Assembly (NCBI GenBank): GCA_035541215.1
Contig: DATKNV010000172.1
Coordinates: 1 to 14,751 of the forward strand
Length of the DNA stretch: 14,751 nucleotides
Direction of reading: 5' to 3'
Source: DASZHJ01 sp035541215
Lineage (GTDB): Bacteria; Pseudomonadota; Alphaproteobacteria; ATCC43930; CGMCC-115725
The position numbers and the translations under genes were made by a program. Shown one piece after another: positions 5,813-13,499 of the stretch (its first letter is position 1; every line of letters starts with the position of its first letter). The notes under the pieces were generated by a model, which made no database searches, had not been told where the DNA came from, and worked only from the letters and a program-made list of their open reading frames with translations.

Positions 5813-6130
5813 TTAGGTCGGCGGGTCCTCATCGGGATCGTCGCCGGACTTGGAGCGCCGGCGCGGCGGATTTTGGCGCGGCTCGGCGCCGAGCCGGGCC
5901 TCGAGCGCCGCGAGCCGCTCCGCGAGACGTTCCTGCTCGGCGCGCGCCTTGGCGGCCATGGCTTCCACCGCCTCGAACTCCTCGCGACGGACCAGATTCA
6001 TGCGGTCGAGAATGCGCTGGAACTGGTCCTTGAGCCGCGCCTCCACCTCCTCGCGCACGCCCGTGAGCGCACTCAGCGCGCCCGAGGCGACGCGGGCGAG
6101 ATCGTCGAGGATGCGATTGTCGGTCTGCAT
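5813..6130 (-). CDS. ubiK: Accessory factor UbiK family protein (BMFP domain)
   Basis: This is a 105-residue protein of the UbiK/YqiC family (BMFP domain), whose studied members support ubiquinone synthesis, probably by binding the UbiJ partner, and show membrane-fusogenic behaviour in vitro. The N-terminal half (RILDDLARVASGALSALTG, then VREEVEARLKDQFQRILDRM) and the central NLVRREEFEAVEAMAAKA block match the family. A strongly predicted coiled coil follows (EQERLAERLAALEARLG), and then a short Pro/Arg/Asp-rich tail. The ATG at 6130 has an AGGAGG site 6 bases upstream. It is divergent from the rhodanese gene. In many alphaproteobacteria this gene lies next to and divergent from lgt; here about 3.5 kb separate them. 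Confidence 0.88.
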   Translation of the reverse strand: MQTDNRILDDLARVASGALSALTGVREEVEARLKDQFQRILDRMNLVRREEFEAVEAMAAKARAEQERLAERLAALEARLGAEPRQNPPRRRSKSGDDPDEDPPT

Positions 6131-6375
6131 GGGCGAGCCTCCTGCTCACTCTCGCTAGCACAGGGAGGGGCGAACGGGAATGCCGCTCCTCGACGCGCCG
6201 CCTGCGACCAAGGGGCGAGGAAAGGTTTCCAGCCTTCACGCCCGGAGCGCCGGCCCTTTACCGAAGCTTCAACCTTACCGGCTAGAAAGTCTGCCCTGCC
6301 GGCGAGCATGGATCCGCGCGTGCGGCCGGCCATTCGACGCGCCTTATAGGCGACCGCAGCAGAAGGTGATTGGAC
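6131..6375. other. Intergenic region between ubiK and the rhodanese gene
   Basis: This 245-base divergent gap must hold the promoters of both neighbours. I see the ubiK ribosome binding site at its left end, a TATAG-like element at 6345-6350 without a matching -35 box ahead of the rhodanese gene, and an AAGG site 9 bases before the rhodanese ATG. I see no small gene, hairpin or repeat that I can defend. Confidence 0.5.
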
Positions 6376-6834
6376 ATGCGCCTTTCGACTTTTCATCGCA
6401 TTCAGCTCGCAGCGCTGCTCGTTCTGGGCCTTGCTTTCGCCGGGCCCGCGCATGCGGCCGACACGCCGCCCACGCTTGCGGGCGCCACGCTCGTGAACGC
6501 TCAGGAGGTGGCCAAGCTACAGGCGGCCGGCGCGGTCGTGATCGATGCGCGCGTCGCCTCGGAATACAGCGAGGGCCACATCAAGGGCGCCGTCAGCATC
6601 CCCTATCGTGAGAAAAGCGCAAAGGACGTGGGCTTCGACCAGAGCCAGGACGAATGGGCGGTCGACAAGCTCCCCGCCGACAAAAAGGCGAGCATCGTGC
6701 TCTACTGCAATGGGCCGGAATGCTGGAAGAGCTATAAGTCCAGCGTTGCCGCGATCAAGGCCGGCTATTCCAACATCCACTGGTTCCGCGGGGGCTTCCC
6801 CGAGTGGAAGGCGGCGGGGCTCGCGAGCGACTAA
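6376..6834 (+). CDS. Secreted rhodanese-like sulfurtransferase
   Basis: This is a 152-residue single-domain rhodanese. Residues 1-27 look like a Sec signal peptide (basic start, LAALLVLGLAFAG hydrophobic core, cleavage after AHA), so the protein should be periplasmic. The domain begins near residue 40, with VVIDARVASEYSEGHIKGAVSIPY as the usual D-x-R-x-x-x-E-y-x-x-GHI-x-GA block. The active-site loop is LYCNGPECWKSY, with Cys111 in the catalytic place at the strand end and a second cysteine, Cys116, five residues later. FRGGFPEWKAAGL closes the fold. The ATG at 6376 is preferred to the in-frame TTG at 6370, because it has the normal spacing from AAGG and starts the signal peptide. It is followed 37 bases later by a chemoreceptor gene. 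Its sulfur donor and acceptor are unknown. Confidence 0.88.
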   Translation: MRLSTFHRIQLAALLVLGLAFAGPAHAADTPPTLAGATLVNAQEVAKLQAAGAVVIDARVASEYSEGHIKGAVSIPYREKSAKDVGFDQSQDEWAVDKLPADKKASIVLYCNGPECWKSYKSSVAAIKAGYSNIHWFRGGFPEWKAAGLASD

Positions 6835-6871
6835 CCCCGGCGCAGCATCGTCGCAGGAGGGCAAGGGGGAA

Positions 6872-8590
6872 ATGGCCGTCCTCTCTCTCGCGCGGCCCGG
6901 CCGGGGCATCGCGACCCTCACCATCGGCAAGCGGATCGCCATCGCCTTCCTCGCGCTTGCCGCCATGGAGCTGATCATGGCGGTGGTGGGGCTCGGCGAG
7001 CTCGATCGTTCCGATCGGGCTCTCTCTCACACCTATAACGGCCGGCTCCTGCCGCTGAGCCGGCTTGCCGAGGTGAACGACCTCAGCAACGACACGATCC
7101 AGCAGCTCACCGTCGCGACCATCGCGCGGCCGAGCCCGCAAAACCTGAAGAAGTATCTGGAGCGCGTGCGCAAGAGCGCGCAGGACATGGACGCGCTCAT
7201 CGCAGAGATCAAGGCCGGCATCGGCCAGGGCGAGGCGGCCGAGGTCGACGCCTGGCTCCAGCGCCGCGATGCCTTCGTCAAGGACGGCCTCGCGCCCGCC
7301 ATGGCGGCGCTCGAGAAGCAGGACTTCAACGGCGCCGAGGACACGATCCTCGGCGTCGCCATGAAGCGCTTCGAGGCGATGCAGGAGGCCTACAAGGCCG
7401 TCGCCAAGAGCCAGCTCGCGCTCGCGGAGCGAGCGAATGCGGAGTCCTCGGAGCGCTACGGGCTCGTGCTCAAGGGCGCGATCGGCCTCCTCGCAATATC
7501 CGCTCTCCTGGTGGGGCTCGTCGCCTTCTTCGTCCGCCGCTCCGTCGTGCTGCCGATCCAATCCATCACGGGAATCATGACGCGGCTCTCGCAGGGTGAC
7601 CGGGAGATCGCCGTGCCCACGAACGAGCAGCGCGACGAGATCGGCGAGATGGTGCGCTCGATCGCGACCTTCAAGGAAGGGCTCACCCGGGCCGAGCGGC
7701 TCGAAGCCGAGGCCAAGCGATCGGCCGAGGAGCAGCTCGCGCGCGCGAAGCGGCGCGAGGAGCTCACGCGGAATTTCGACGCCAAGGCCGGGAAGCTCCT
7801 GAGCGGCGTCGGCACCGCGGTCGAGCAGGTGCGCGCCGCCGCCGCCGACCTCAAATCCTCCGCCGACGCCAGCGAGAGCCGCACGGCTGCCGTCTCGGCC
7901 GCTGCCCGCGAGGTCTCGCAGAACGTGCAGTCCGTGGCCTCGGCTGGCACGGAGCTCGACGGCGCCATCGGCGAGGTCGCGAAGCAGGCGGGGAGCGTCG
8001 CAACCTCCGCGAGCGAGGTCGGCGCCTCCGTTCAGACGGCATCCGACCGCTACAGGGACCTGACGAGCGCGGCCGAGCGCATCGGCGGCGCCCTCAAGCT
8101 CGTGGAGGAGATCGCCTCCCAAACCAATCTGCTCGCGCTCAACGCCACCATCGAGGCCGCGCGCGCGGGCGAGGCCGGCAAGGGCTTCGCAGTCGTCGCG
8201 GGCGAGGTCAAGAACCTCGCGAGCCAGACCGCGCGCGCAACATCCGAGATCGGCGAGATGATCGGGAGCATCCAGCGTGAGGCGCGCGAGGGTGCGGCAT
8301 CCATCCTGCAGCTGGTCTCGGCGATCAAGGAGGTCGAGAGCCGGGCGGCCGCGATCGCGGCTGCCGTCGAGGAGCAGGCGGCGGCTACCAAGGAGATCTC
8401 CCGCAATGCCGAGGAGGTCGCCTCGGCCAACGACGACGTCGCGAGGAACGTCGGAGAGGTCGCCCAGGAGACCGCCTCCACCCGCGGCCTCGCCCTGCGG
8501 ATGAACGGCGCCGCCGACGAGCTTCGCCGCGAGGCGCAATCGCTCGGGGAGGAGATGGAGCGCTTCTTCGAGCGGATGCGCGCGGCCTGA
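6872..8590 (+). CDS. Methyl-accepting chemotaxis protein (4HB sensor, HAMP)
   Basis: This is a 572-residue transmembrane chemoreceptor. TM1 is near residues 21-41 and TM2 near 202-224. Between them lies a helical periplasmic sensor of about 160 residues of the 4HB_MCP type (HTYNGRLLPLSRLAEVNDLS start). A HAMP domain follows (LPIQSITGIMTRLSQGD to about residue 275), then a long coiled-coil signalling domain. The conserved hairpin tip is present near residues 411-445 (EEIASQTNLLALNATIEAA and GKGFAVVAGEVKNLA). The C-terminus ends in ERFFERMRAA, so there is no NWETF-like CheR tether. The ATG at 6872 has a GGGGGA site; the frame is open far upstream through the rhodanese gene but is not homologous there. 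It probably shares a transcript with the rhodanese. The ligand is unknown. Confidence 0.93.
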   Translation: MAVLSLARPGRGIATLTIGKRIAIAFLALAAMELIMAVVGLGELDRSDRALSHTYNGRLLPLSRLAEVNDLSNDTIQQLTVATIARPSPQNLKKYLERVRKSAQDMDALIAEIKAGIGQGEAAEVDAWLQRRDAFVKDGLAPAMAALEKQDFNGAEDTILGVAMKRFEAMQEAYKAVAKSQLALAERANAESSERYGLVLKGAIGLLAISALLVGLVAFFVRRSVVLPIQSITGIMTRLSQGDREIAVPTNEQRDEIGEMVRSIATFKEGLTRAERLEAEAKRSAEEQLARAKRREELTRNFDAKAGKLLSGVGTAVEQVRAAAADLKSSADASESRTAAVSAAAREVSQNVQSVASAGTELDGAIGEVAKQAGSVATSASEVGASVQTASDRYRDLTSAAERIGGALKLVEEIASQTNLLALNATIEAARAGEAGKGFAVVAGEVKNLASQTARATSEIGEMIGSIQREAREGAASILQLVSAIKEVESRAAAIAAAVEEQAAATKEISRNAEEVASANDDVARNVGEVAQETASTRGLALRMNGAADELRREAQSLGEEMERFFERMRAA

Positions 8591-8633
8591 GTCCCGCCCA
8601 GGGGCGGAAAATCGTCACGCCCGCATCTTCCTT

Positions 8634-8661
8634 TTGACGCGCCCAGCGAAGGCTCTATAAC
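8634..8661 (+). promoter_or_regulatory. Sigma-70-type promoter of the hldD operon
   Basis: TTGACG (8634-8639) and TATAAC (8656-8661) are spaced by 16 bases. The predicted transcript start near 8668 lies 23 bases before the hldD ATG. It is the best -35/-10 pair in the window and sits at the head of a six-gene operon. Confidence 0.65.
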
Positions 8662-8689
8662 TCCGCCCGACCCTTGCGCGGGCGGGAGT
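8660..8689 (+). promoter_or_regulatory. Inverted repeat across the hldD transcript start
   Basis: CCGCCCG (8663-8669) and CGGGCGG (8679-8685) are perfect 7-bp arms around a 9-base spacer. The pairing extends to ACT/AGT at the outside if one G is bulged (8660-8689). It begins at the -10 box, spans the predicted +1 and ends on the GGGAG ribosome binding site. It may be an operator, or a leader hairpin over the ribosome binding site if transcription starts slightly earlier. Confidence 0.4.
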
Positions 8690-8690
8690 C

Positions 8691-9677
8691 ATGATCGTCA
8701 TCACCGGCGGCGCCGGATTCATCGGATCGAACCTGACGGCGGCCCTGGAGGCGCGAGGGGAGAGGGACCTCGTCGTCTGCGACCGGCTCGGGCACGGCGA
8801 CAAGTGGCGCAACCTTGCGAAGCGCGAGCTCGCGTACATCGTCCCGCCCGACCGTCTCATGGAGTTCGTGGACGCACACGCCCGCGAGGTCGGCGCGGTC
8901 TTCCACATGGGCGCGGTCTCCGCGACCACCGAGACCGACGCCGACGCCATCATCGCCGCGAATTTCACCCTCTCGCTCCGGCTCTGGGACTGGTGCGCCC
9001 GGCACGGGGTTCGCTTCTTCTACGCCTCCTCGGGCGCCACGTACGGTGCGGGCGAGGCGGGCTTCGACGACGAGGGGTCACCCGCTGCGTTGGCGCGGCT
9101 CCGCCCGCTCAATCCCTATGGCTGGTCGAAGCATCTCTTCGACCGCCGCGTCGCGCGGCTCGCCGAGCGCAAGGCCGCGCAGCCGCCGCAATGGGTGGGT
9201 TGCAAGTTCTTCAACGTCTACGGCCCCAACGAGTACCACAAGGGCGCCATGCGGAGCGTCGTGACGCAGTTCTATCCGCTCGCGAAGTCCGGCGCGCCCG
9301 CGCCGCTCTTCCGCTCCTACCGCGCGGACGTCGCTGATGGCGGACAGCGCCGCGACTTCATCTACGTCCGCGACTGCGTGGAGATGCTGCTCTGGCTCTA
9401 CGACCATCCCGAGGTGAGCGGGCTCTTCAACATCGGCAGCGGCAAGGCGCGAAGCTTCGCCGAGCTCGCCGCCGCGCTCTATCGCGCCGCCGGGCGCGAG
9501 CCCGAGATCGAGTTCGTGGAGATGCCCGCGGCGATCCGCGACAAGTACCAGTACTTCACGGAGGCGCCGCTCGCGAAGCTGCGCCGCGCCGGCTACGCCG
9601 CGCCCACCGTCTCGCTCGAGGACGGCATCGCCGACTACGTGCGCAACTTCTTGGCCGCGAGCGATCCCTACCGATGA
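8691..9677 (+). CDS. hldD: ADP-L-glycero-D-manno-heptose 6-epimerase
   Basis: HldD (RfaD) converts ADP-D-glycero- to ADP-L-glycero-D-manno-heptose, the last step in making the activated heptose of the LPS inner core. The 328-residue protein is an extended short-chain dehydrogenase. The NAD motif TGGAGFIGSN is at residues 5-14. The catalytic pair Tyr143/Lys147 lies in YGWSK, and ASSGATYG supplies the third active-site residue. The family-specific marks FFNVYGPNEYHKGAM, SYRADVADGGQRRDFIYVRD and FNIGSGKARSF are all clear. The ATG at 8691 has a GGGAG site and a good promoter. Its last four bases (ATGA) overlap the lgt start, so the two are translationally coupled. Confidence 0.96.
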   Translation: MIVITGGAGFIGSNLTAALEARGERDLVVCDRLGHGDKWRNLAKRELAYIVPPDRLMEFVDAHAREVGAVFHMGAVSATTETDADAIIAANFTLSLRLWDWCARHGVRFFYASSGATYGAGEAGFDDEGSPAALARLRPLNPYGWSKHLFDRRVARLAERKAAQPPQWVGCKFFNVYGPNEYHKGAMRSVVTQFYPLAKSGAPAPLFRSYRADVADGGQRRDFIYVRDCVEMLLWLYDHPEVSGLFNIGSGKARSFAELAAALYRAAGREPEIEFVEMPAAIRDKYQYFTEAPLAKLRRAGYAAPTVSLEDGIADYVRNFLAASDPYR

Positions 9678-10483
9678 TCTTCACGATCCCTTTTCCGGCC
9701 CTCGATCCCGTCCTGGTCGAGATCGGGCCCTTCGCGATCCGCTGGTACGCGCTCGCCTACATCGCGGGGCTGCTGATCGGCTGGCGTTATTGCGTCTCGA
9801 TGGCCCGGCGACCGCCCAAGGTGATCGAGCCCGCGGCGCTCGACGACCTCCTGGTCTGGGTGACCCTCGGCGTCGTGCTGGGTGGGCGTACGGGCTATGT
9901 CCTCTTTTACGATCTCCCGAAATACTTCGACCATCCGCTGGAAGCGCTGATGATATGGAAGGGCGGCATGTCCTTCCACGGCGGCGCGATCGGCGTCATC
10001 ATTGCGCTCTATCTCTTCTCCAGGCAGCGCCAGATCGATTTCCTCCGCCTCGGCGACATGCTCGTCTGCGCCGTGCCGATCGGCTTGTTCCTCGGACGCC
10101 TTGCGAATTTCGTCAACGGCGAGCTCTGGGGACGGCCGACCGACGTTTATTGGGCCATGGTCTTTCCGAACGATCCAACACAATTGCCGCGTCATCCAAG
10201 CCAGCTCTACGAGGCCTTTCTCGAGGGGATCGTCCTCTTCACCGTCCTCTTCGTGCTGCAGCGCTACACGAAGGCGCGCGACCGCCGCGGCTTCCTCGCC
10301 GGCGTGTTCTTGATCGGCTACGGTCTTGCGCGCATCACCGCCGAATTCTTCCGCCAGCCGGACCAGCAGCTCGGATATCTCCTGTGGCAAACCACCACCA
10401 TGGGGCAGATCCTCTCGGTGCCGCTGCTGCTCCTGGGCGCGTGGCTGATCCGGCGCGCCTACCGGGAGTCCCTTGCCGCGTGA
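9674..10483 (+). CDS. lgt: Phosphatidylglycerol-prolipoprotein diacylglyceryl transferase
   Basis: Lgt transfers diacylglycerol from phosphatidylglycerol to the lipobox cysteine of prolipoproteins in the inner membrane, the first step of lipoprotein maturation. The 269-residue protein has about seven membrane segments. It contains the conserved WKGGMSFHGG loop with His102 and the signature GRLANFVNGELWGR at residues 141-154 with the essential Arg and Glu. The HPSQLYEA block at residues 174-181 and the C-terminal TMGQILSVP region follow. The start overlaps the hldD stop by four bases (ATGA). All family residues that I can check are present, so the enzyme should be active. It is normally essential in proteobacteria. 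Confidence 0.97.
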   Translation: MIFTIPFPALDPVLVEIGPFAIRWYALAYIAGLLIGWRYCVSMARRPPKVIEPAALDDLLVWVTLGVVLGGRTGYVLFYDLPKYFDHPLEALMIWKGGMSFHGGAIGVIIALYLFSRQRQIDFLRLGDMLVCAVPIGLFLGRLANFVNGELWGRPTDVYWAMVFPNDPTQLPRHPSQLYEAFLEGIVLFTVLFVLQRYTKARDRRGFLAGVFLIGYGLARITAEFFRQPDQQLGYLLWQTTTMGQILSVPLLLLGAWLIRRAYRESLAA

Positions 10484-10496
10484 GGCGCCCCGCGCC

Positions 10497-11594
10497 ATGA
10501 CGCCGCTCGGCGAGATCATCGCCCAGCGCATCCGCGCGACAGGCCCGATCACCGTCGCTGAGTACATGACTGAAGCCTTGCAACACGCGCGCTTCGGCTA
10601 TTACGCGACGCGCGATCCCCTCGGCGCCGCCGGCGATTTCATCACCGCGCCCGAGGTGAGCCAGGTCTTCGGCGAGCTCATCGGCCTCTGGTGCGCCGAT
10701 GCCTGGACGGGGCTCGGGCGGCCGGACCCCCTGCTGCTCATTGAGCTGGGTCCGGGTCGCGGCACGCTGATGGCGGACGCGCTCCGCGCGATCCGGACGG
10801 TCCCGGAGTTTCGCCGTGCCTTACGCGTGCATCTCGTCGAGACCAGCCCTGCCCTCCGCGTGCTCCAGGCGAAGGCGCTCGCCGATGCGAATCCGACCTG
10901 GCACGAGGCGCTCGACACCGTCCCCGAGGCTCCGCTCATCGCGATCGCGAACGAATTCCTGGATGCGCTGCCGATCCGGCAATTCCAGCGCTGCGGCGGC
11001 GAGTGGCGCGAGCGCCGGATCGCGCCCGGCGCCGACGGCGAGAGCTTCGCCTTCGTCGTCGAGCGCGAGGAAAGCCTCGCGGCCGCCATGGTGTCTCCGC
11101 GTCTCTCGGACGCCCCCGAGGGCAGCATCGCCGAGGTCTGCCCCCCGGCGGCCGCGCTCTGCGCGGGTCTTGCGCAGCGGATCGCGCGTGTCGGCGGTGC
11201 CGCGCTCCTCATCGATTATGGCCATCCACGAACCGCTTGCGGCGATACGCTGCAAGCCGTGCGCGGGCATCGTCCGCATCCCGTCCTCGAGGCGCCCGGC
11301 GCGGCCGATATCACCGCCCATGTGGATTTCGAGGCCGTTGCCGAGGCGGCGCGCCGGGCTGGGGCCGCGGTGCACGGTCCGGTGGCGCAGGGCGCGTTCT
11401 TGCGCGCGCTCGGCATCGAGCTGCGGGAACGGCAGCTCCTCGCATCGGCGACGGCCGAGCAGGCCCAACGCATCAGGAGCGGTGTGCGGCGCTTGATCGA
11501 CGCCGCGGAAATGGGCACGCTCTTCAAGGTGCTCGCTTTTACCCACCCGGCTCTCGCCGCACCCGCTGGCTTCGCGGAGACAGCAACACCGTGA
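10497..11594 (+). CDS. MidA/NDUFAF7-type SAM-dependent methyltransferase
   Basis: This 365-residue class I methyltransferase belongs to the MidA/NDUFAF7 family (formerly DUF185). The mitochondrial homologue methylates an arginine of the NDUFS2 subunit during complex I assembly; bacterial members are assumed to act on the matching NuoD protein. The N-terminal ITVAEYMTEALQHARFGYY and GDFITAPEVSQVFGELIG blocks are diagnostic. The SAM-binding motif is LIELGPGRGTLM, near residues 81-92. IANEFLDALPIRQF and LIDYGH follow, as expected. The ATG at 10497 lies 13 bases after the lgt stop, with a GAGG at about 11 bases; an in-frame TTG at 10473 would overlap lgt but does not match the family start. Its end overlaps the pgeF start by four bases (GTGA). 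Confidence 0.9.
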   Translation: MTPLGEIIAQRIRATGPITVAEYMTEALQHARFGYYATRDPLGAAGDFITAPEVSQVFGELIGLWCADAWTGLGRPDPLLLIELGPGRGTLMADALRAIRTVPEFRRALRVHLVETSPALRVLQAKALADANPTWHEALDTVPEAPLIAIANEFLDALPIRQFQRCGGEWRERRIAPGADGESFAFVVEREESLAAAMVSPRLSDAPEGSIAEVCPPAAALCAGLAQRIARVGGAALLIDYGHPRTACGDTLQAVRGHRPHPVLEAPGAADITAHVDFEAVAEAARRAGAAVHGPVAQGAFLRALGIELRERQLLASATAEQAQRIRSGVRRLIDAAEMGTLFKVLAFTHPALAAPAGFAETATP

Positions 11595-12355
11595 TCGTCG
11601 CCGAAATCCTAGACGCGCCGGGCATCCGACACGGCTTTTTCACGCGTACCGGCGGCGTCAGCACCGGGCTTTTCGCCTCGCTCAACTGCGGCTTCGGCTC
11701 CGGCGACGACGCGGCCAAGGTCGCGGAGAATCGCGCCCGCGCGGTGGAGGCGCTGGAGCTCGGCCCCGAGCGCCTCGTCACCTGCTATCAGATCCACAGC
11801 GCGGAGATCGTCGAGGTCGAGACGCCCTGGCGGCGCGAGGAGGCACCCAAGGCCGACGGCATGGTGACGACGGTCCCCGGCATCGCCCTGGGCGTGCTTG
11901 CGGCCGACTGCGCGCCGGTACTGCTCGCGGATGCGGCGGCGCGGGTGATCGGCGCCTGTCACGCGGGCTGGCGCGGCGCGCTCGGCGGCATCCTCGAGGC
12001 GACGCTCCGGGGCATGCTCCGCCGCGGCGCGCGGCTCGACCTCATCGCCGCGGCGGTCGGTCCCTGCATCGGGAAAGCCTCCTACGAGGTGGGGCCCGAA
12101 TTCCCCGCGCCCTTCCTCGCAGAGGCGGCGGAGAACGCCGATCTCTTCGCGCCCGCGCCTCGGCCCGGGCATTCGCTCTTCGATCTCGCGGGCTACGTGC
12201 TGCGGCGCTTGCAGCGGTTCGGCGTCGCGCGGGTCGCGCATACCGGCGGCGACACGCTCGCGGAGGAGGACCGCTTCTTCTCCTACCGGCGCGCCTGCCT
12301 CCGGCACGAGCGCGACTATGGCAGGCTGCTTTCGGCGATCGCGTTGGAACCTTGA
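11591..12355 (+). CDS. pgeF: Peptidoglycan editing factor / multicopper-like polyphenol oxidase family (YfiH, LACC1)
   Basis: This 254-residue protein belongs to the YfiH/PgeF/LACC1 family. PgeF removes UDP-MurNAc carrying L-Ser in place of L-Ala, guarding peptidoglycan synthesis; relatives act as purine nucleoside phosphorylase and adenosine deaminase. The metal ligands are in place: His69 in CYQIHSAEIV, Cys107 in AADCAPVL, and His124 in ACHAGWRGALGG. The N-terminal HGFFTRTGGVSTG and the C-terminal FFSYRR are also family marks. The start is a GTG at 11591 that overlaps the methyltransferase stop (GTGA); a longer frame upstream lies inside that gene and is not homologous. The lgt - methyltransferase - pgeF order is common in alphaproteobacteria. 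Confidence 0.93.
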   Translation: MIVAEILDAPGIRHGFFTRTGGVSTGLFASLNCGFGSGDDAAKVAENRARAVEALELGPERLVTCYQIHSAEIVEVETPWRREEAPKADGMVTTVPGIALGVLAADCAPVLLADAAARVIGACHAGWRGALGGILEATLRGMLRRGARLDLIAAAVGPCIGKASYEVGPEFPAPFLAEAAENADLFAPAPRPGHSLFDLAGYVLRRLQRFGVARVAHTGGDTLAEEDRFFSYRRACLRHERDYGRLLSAIALEP

Positions 12356-12377
12356 AACCGCGGAGGAGTTGAGGGGC

Positions 12378-13499
12378 ATGGCTTGGCAATTCGCTCGCAC
12401 GCCGGAAGCGGCCGCGGAAACCTGCTTTCCGCGCGACTGCGCCGCGGCTCGGCAGCAGTTCCTCGACCTCGCGAAGCGCGTGCATCTTCCGGTGATGACC
12501 TACGGCAATCCGAGCAAGGGGCCGACCGGCGAGACGCTCGGCACGGATGCGGCGCTGCAAGGGCCGGCGGATGCGAAGGGATTGCTGGTGACGATCTCCG
12601 CGACGCATGGCGTCGAAGGCTTCTGCGGCTCGGGCGCGCAAGCGGATTGGCTCACGGCGACCGCGGGCGCGAGCCTGCCTCCGGGAGTTGCCATCCTGCA
12701 CGTCCACGCCATCAATCCCCACGGCTTCGCCTGGCTCCGCCGCGTGACCGAGGAGGGCGTCGATCTCAACCGGAACTTCGTCGATTTCGGCAAGCCGCTC
12801 CCGGAGAATTCCGCCTACGACCTCCTCGCCGACGCCTTCGTCCCGCCCTCGCTCGATCCCGCGGTGGTCGCGGCGGGCGAGGCGCGAATCAAGGCCTATC
12901 GCGAGCAGCACGGCGACCGCGGGCTGCAATCCGCGCGCAGCGGGGGGCAATACAAGCACGCCACGGGCATCTTCTTCGGCGGGACCAAGCCGACCTGGTC
13001 GCGCCAGACGCTCGAGCGCATCGTCGGCGACTACGATCTGAAATCCCGCGCGCGGGTCGCGGTCATCGACTACCACACCGGGCTCGGGCCTTACGGTTAC
13101 GGCGAGCTCATCTGCGATCACGAGCCGGGCTCGCCCAACCTCGCGCTGGCGCAGGCCTGGTTCGGCGAGAGCGTGACGGTGCCGCTCCTGGGCACCTCGG
13201 CCTCGATGCCGAAGCACGGCACCGCCGGCGTCGATTTCTGGCAGCGGCATCTGGGCCCGCGCGTCGTCTACAACGCGCTCGAATACGGCACGTTCAGCCC
13301 CGAGCGCGGCCGCGGCCCCATGCGCGAGGATCACGTGCTCCACGCCCGCGGCCCCATCGACTGGGCCGATCCGGAGACGCAGCGCATCAAGCGTAACCTG
13401 CGCCGCCATTTCTTCCCGGACACGCAGCCCTGGCGCGAGCTGGTCCTGTTCCGCAGCCGTCAGGTGCTGACGCAAGCGATCGCGGGGCTTGCGGGATGA
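12378..13499 (+). CDS. DUF2817 family protein, M14-like zinc peptidase
   Basis: This 373-residue protein is a DUF2817 member, related to M14 zinc carboxypeptidases. The expected metal ligands are present: His77 and Glu80 in ATHGVEGF, and His233 in DYHTGLGPYG. A likely catalytic Glu302 lies in ALEYGTF. The segment HAINPHGFAWLRRVTEEGVDLNRNF is strongly conserved in this group. No signal peptide is seen, so it should be cytoplasmic, perhaps trimming a peptide or amide. The ATG at 12378 has a GAGGGG site 2-3 bases upstream and lies 22 bases after pgeF; an ATG at 12318 would overlap pgeF and add residues of no clear homology. Its last four bases overlap the next gene (ATGA). The substrate is not known. 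Confidence 0.88.
   Translation: MAWQFARTPEAAAETCFPRDCAAARQQFLDLAKRVHLPVMTYGNPSKGPTGETLGTDAALQGPADAKGLLVTISATHGVEGFCGSGAQADWLTATAGASLPPGVAILHVHAINPHGFAWLRRVTEEGVDLNRNFVDFGKPLPENSAYDLLADAFVPPSLDPAVVAAGEARIKAYREQHGDRGLQSARSGGQYKHATGIFFGGTKPTWSRQTLERIVGDYDLKSRARVAVIDYHTGLGPYGYGELICDHEPGSPNLALAQAWFGESVTVPLLGTSASMPKHGTAGVDFWQRHLGPRVVYNALEYGTFSPERGRGPMREDHVLHARGPIDWADPETQRIKRNLRRHFFPDTQPWRELVLFRSRQVLTQAIAGLAG

Noticed and set aside
6755..8539. A 594-codon open frame antisense to the chemoreceptor gene.
   Set aside because: It is the usual shadow frame of a GC-rich gene: Leu/Asp/Gly/Arg-rich without any domain, opposite a clearly recognisable MCP.
8594..8607. A GC hairpin after the chemoreceptor stop as an intrinsic terminator.
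   Set aside because: The stem is only 5 bp and is followed by AAAA on the coding strand; there is no T-tract.
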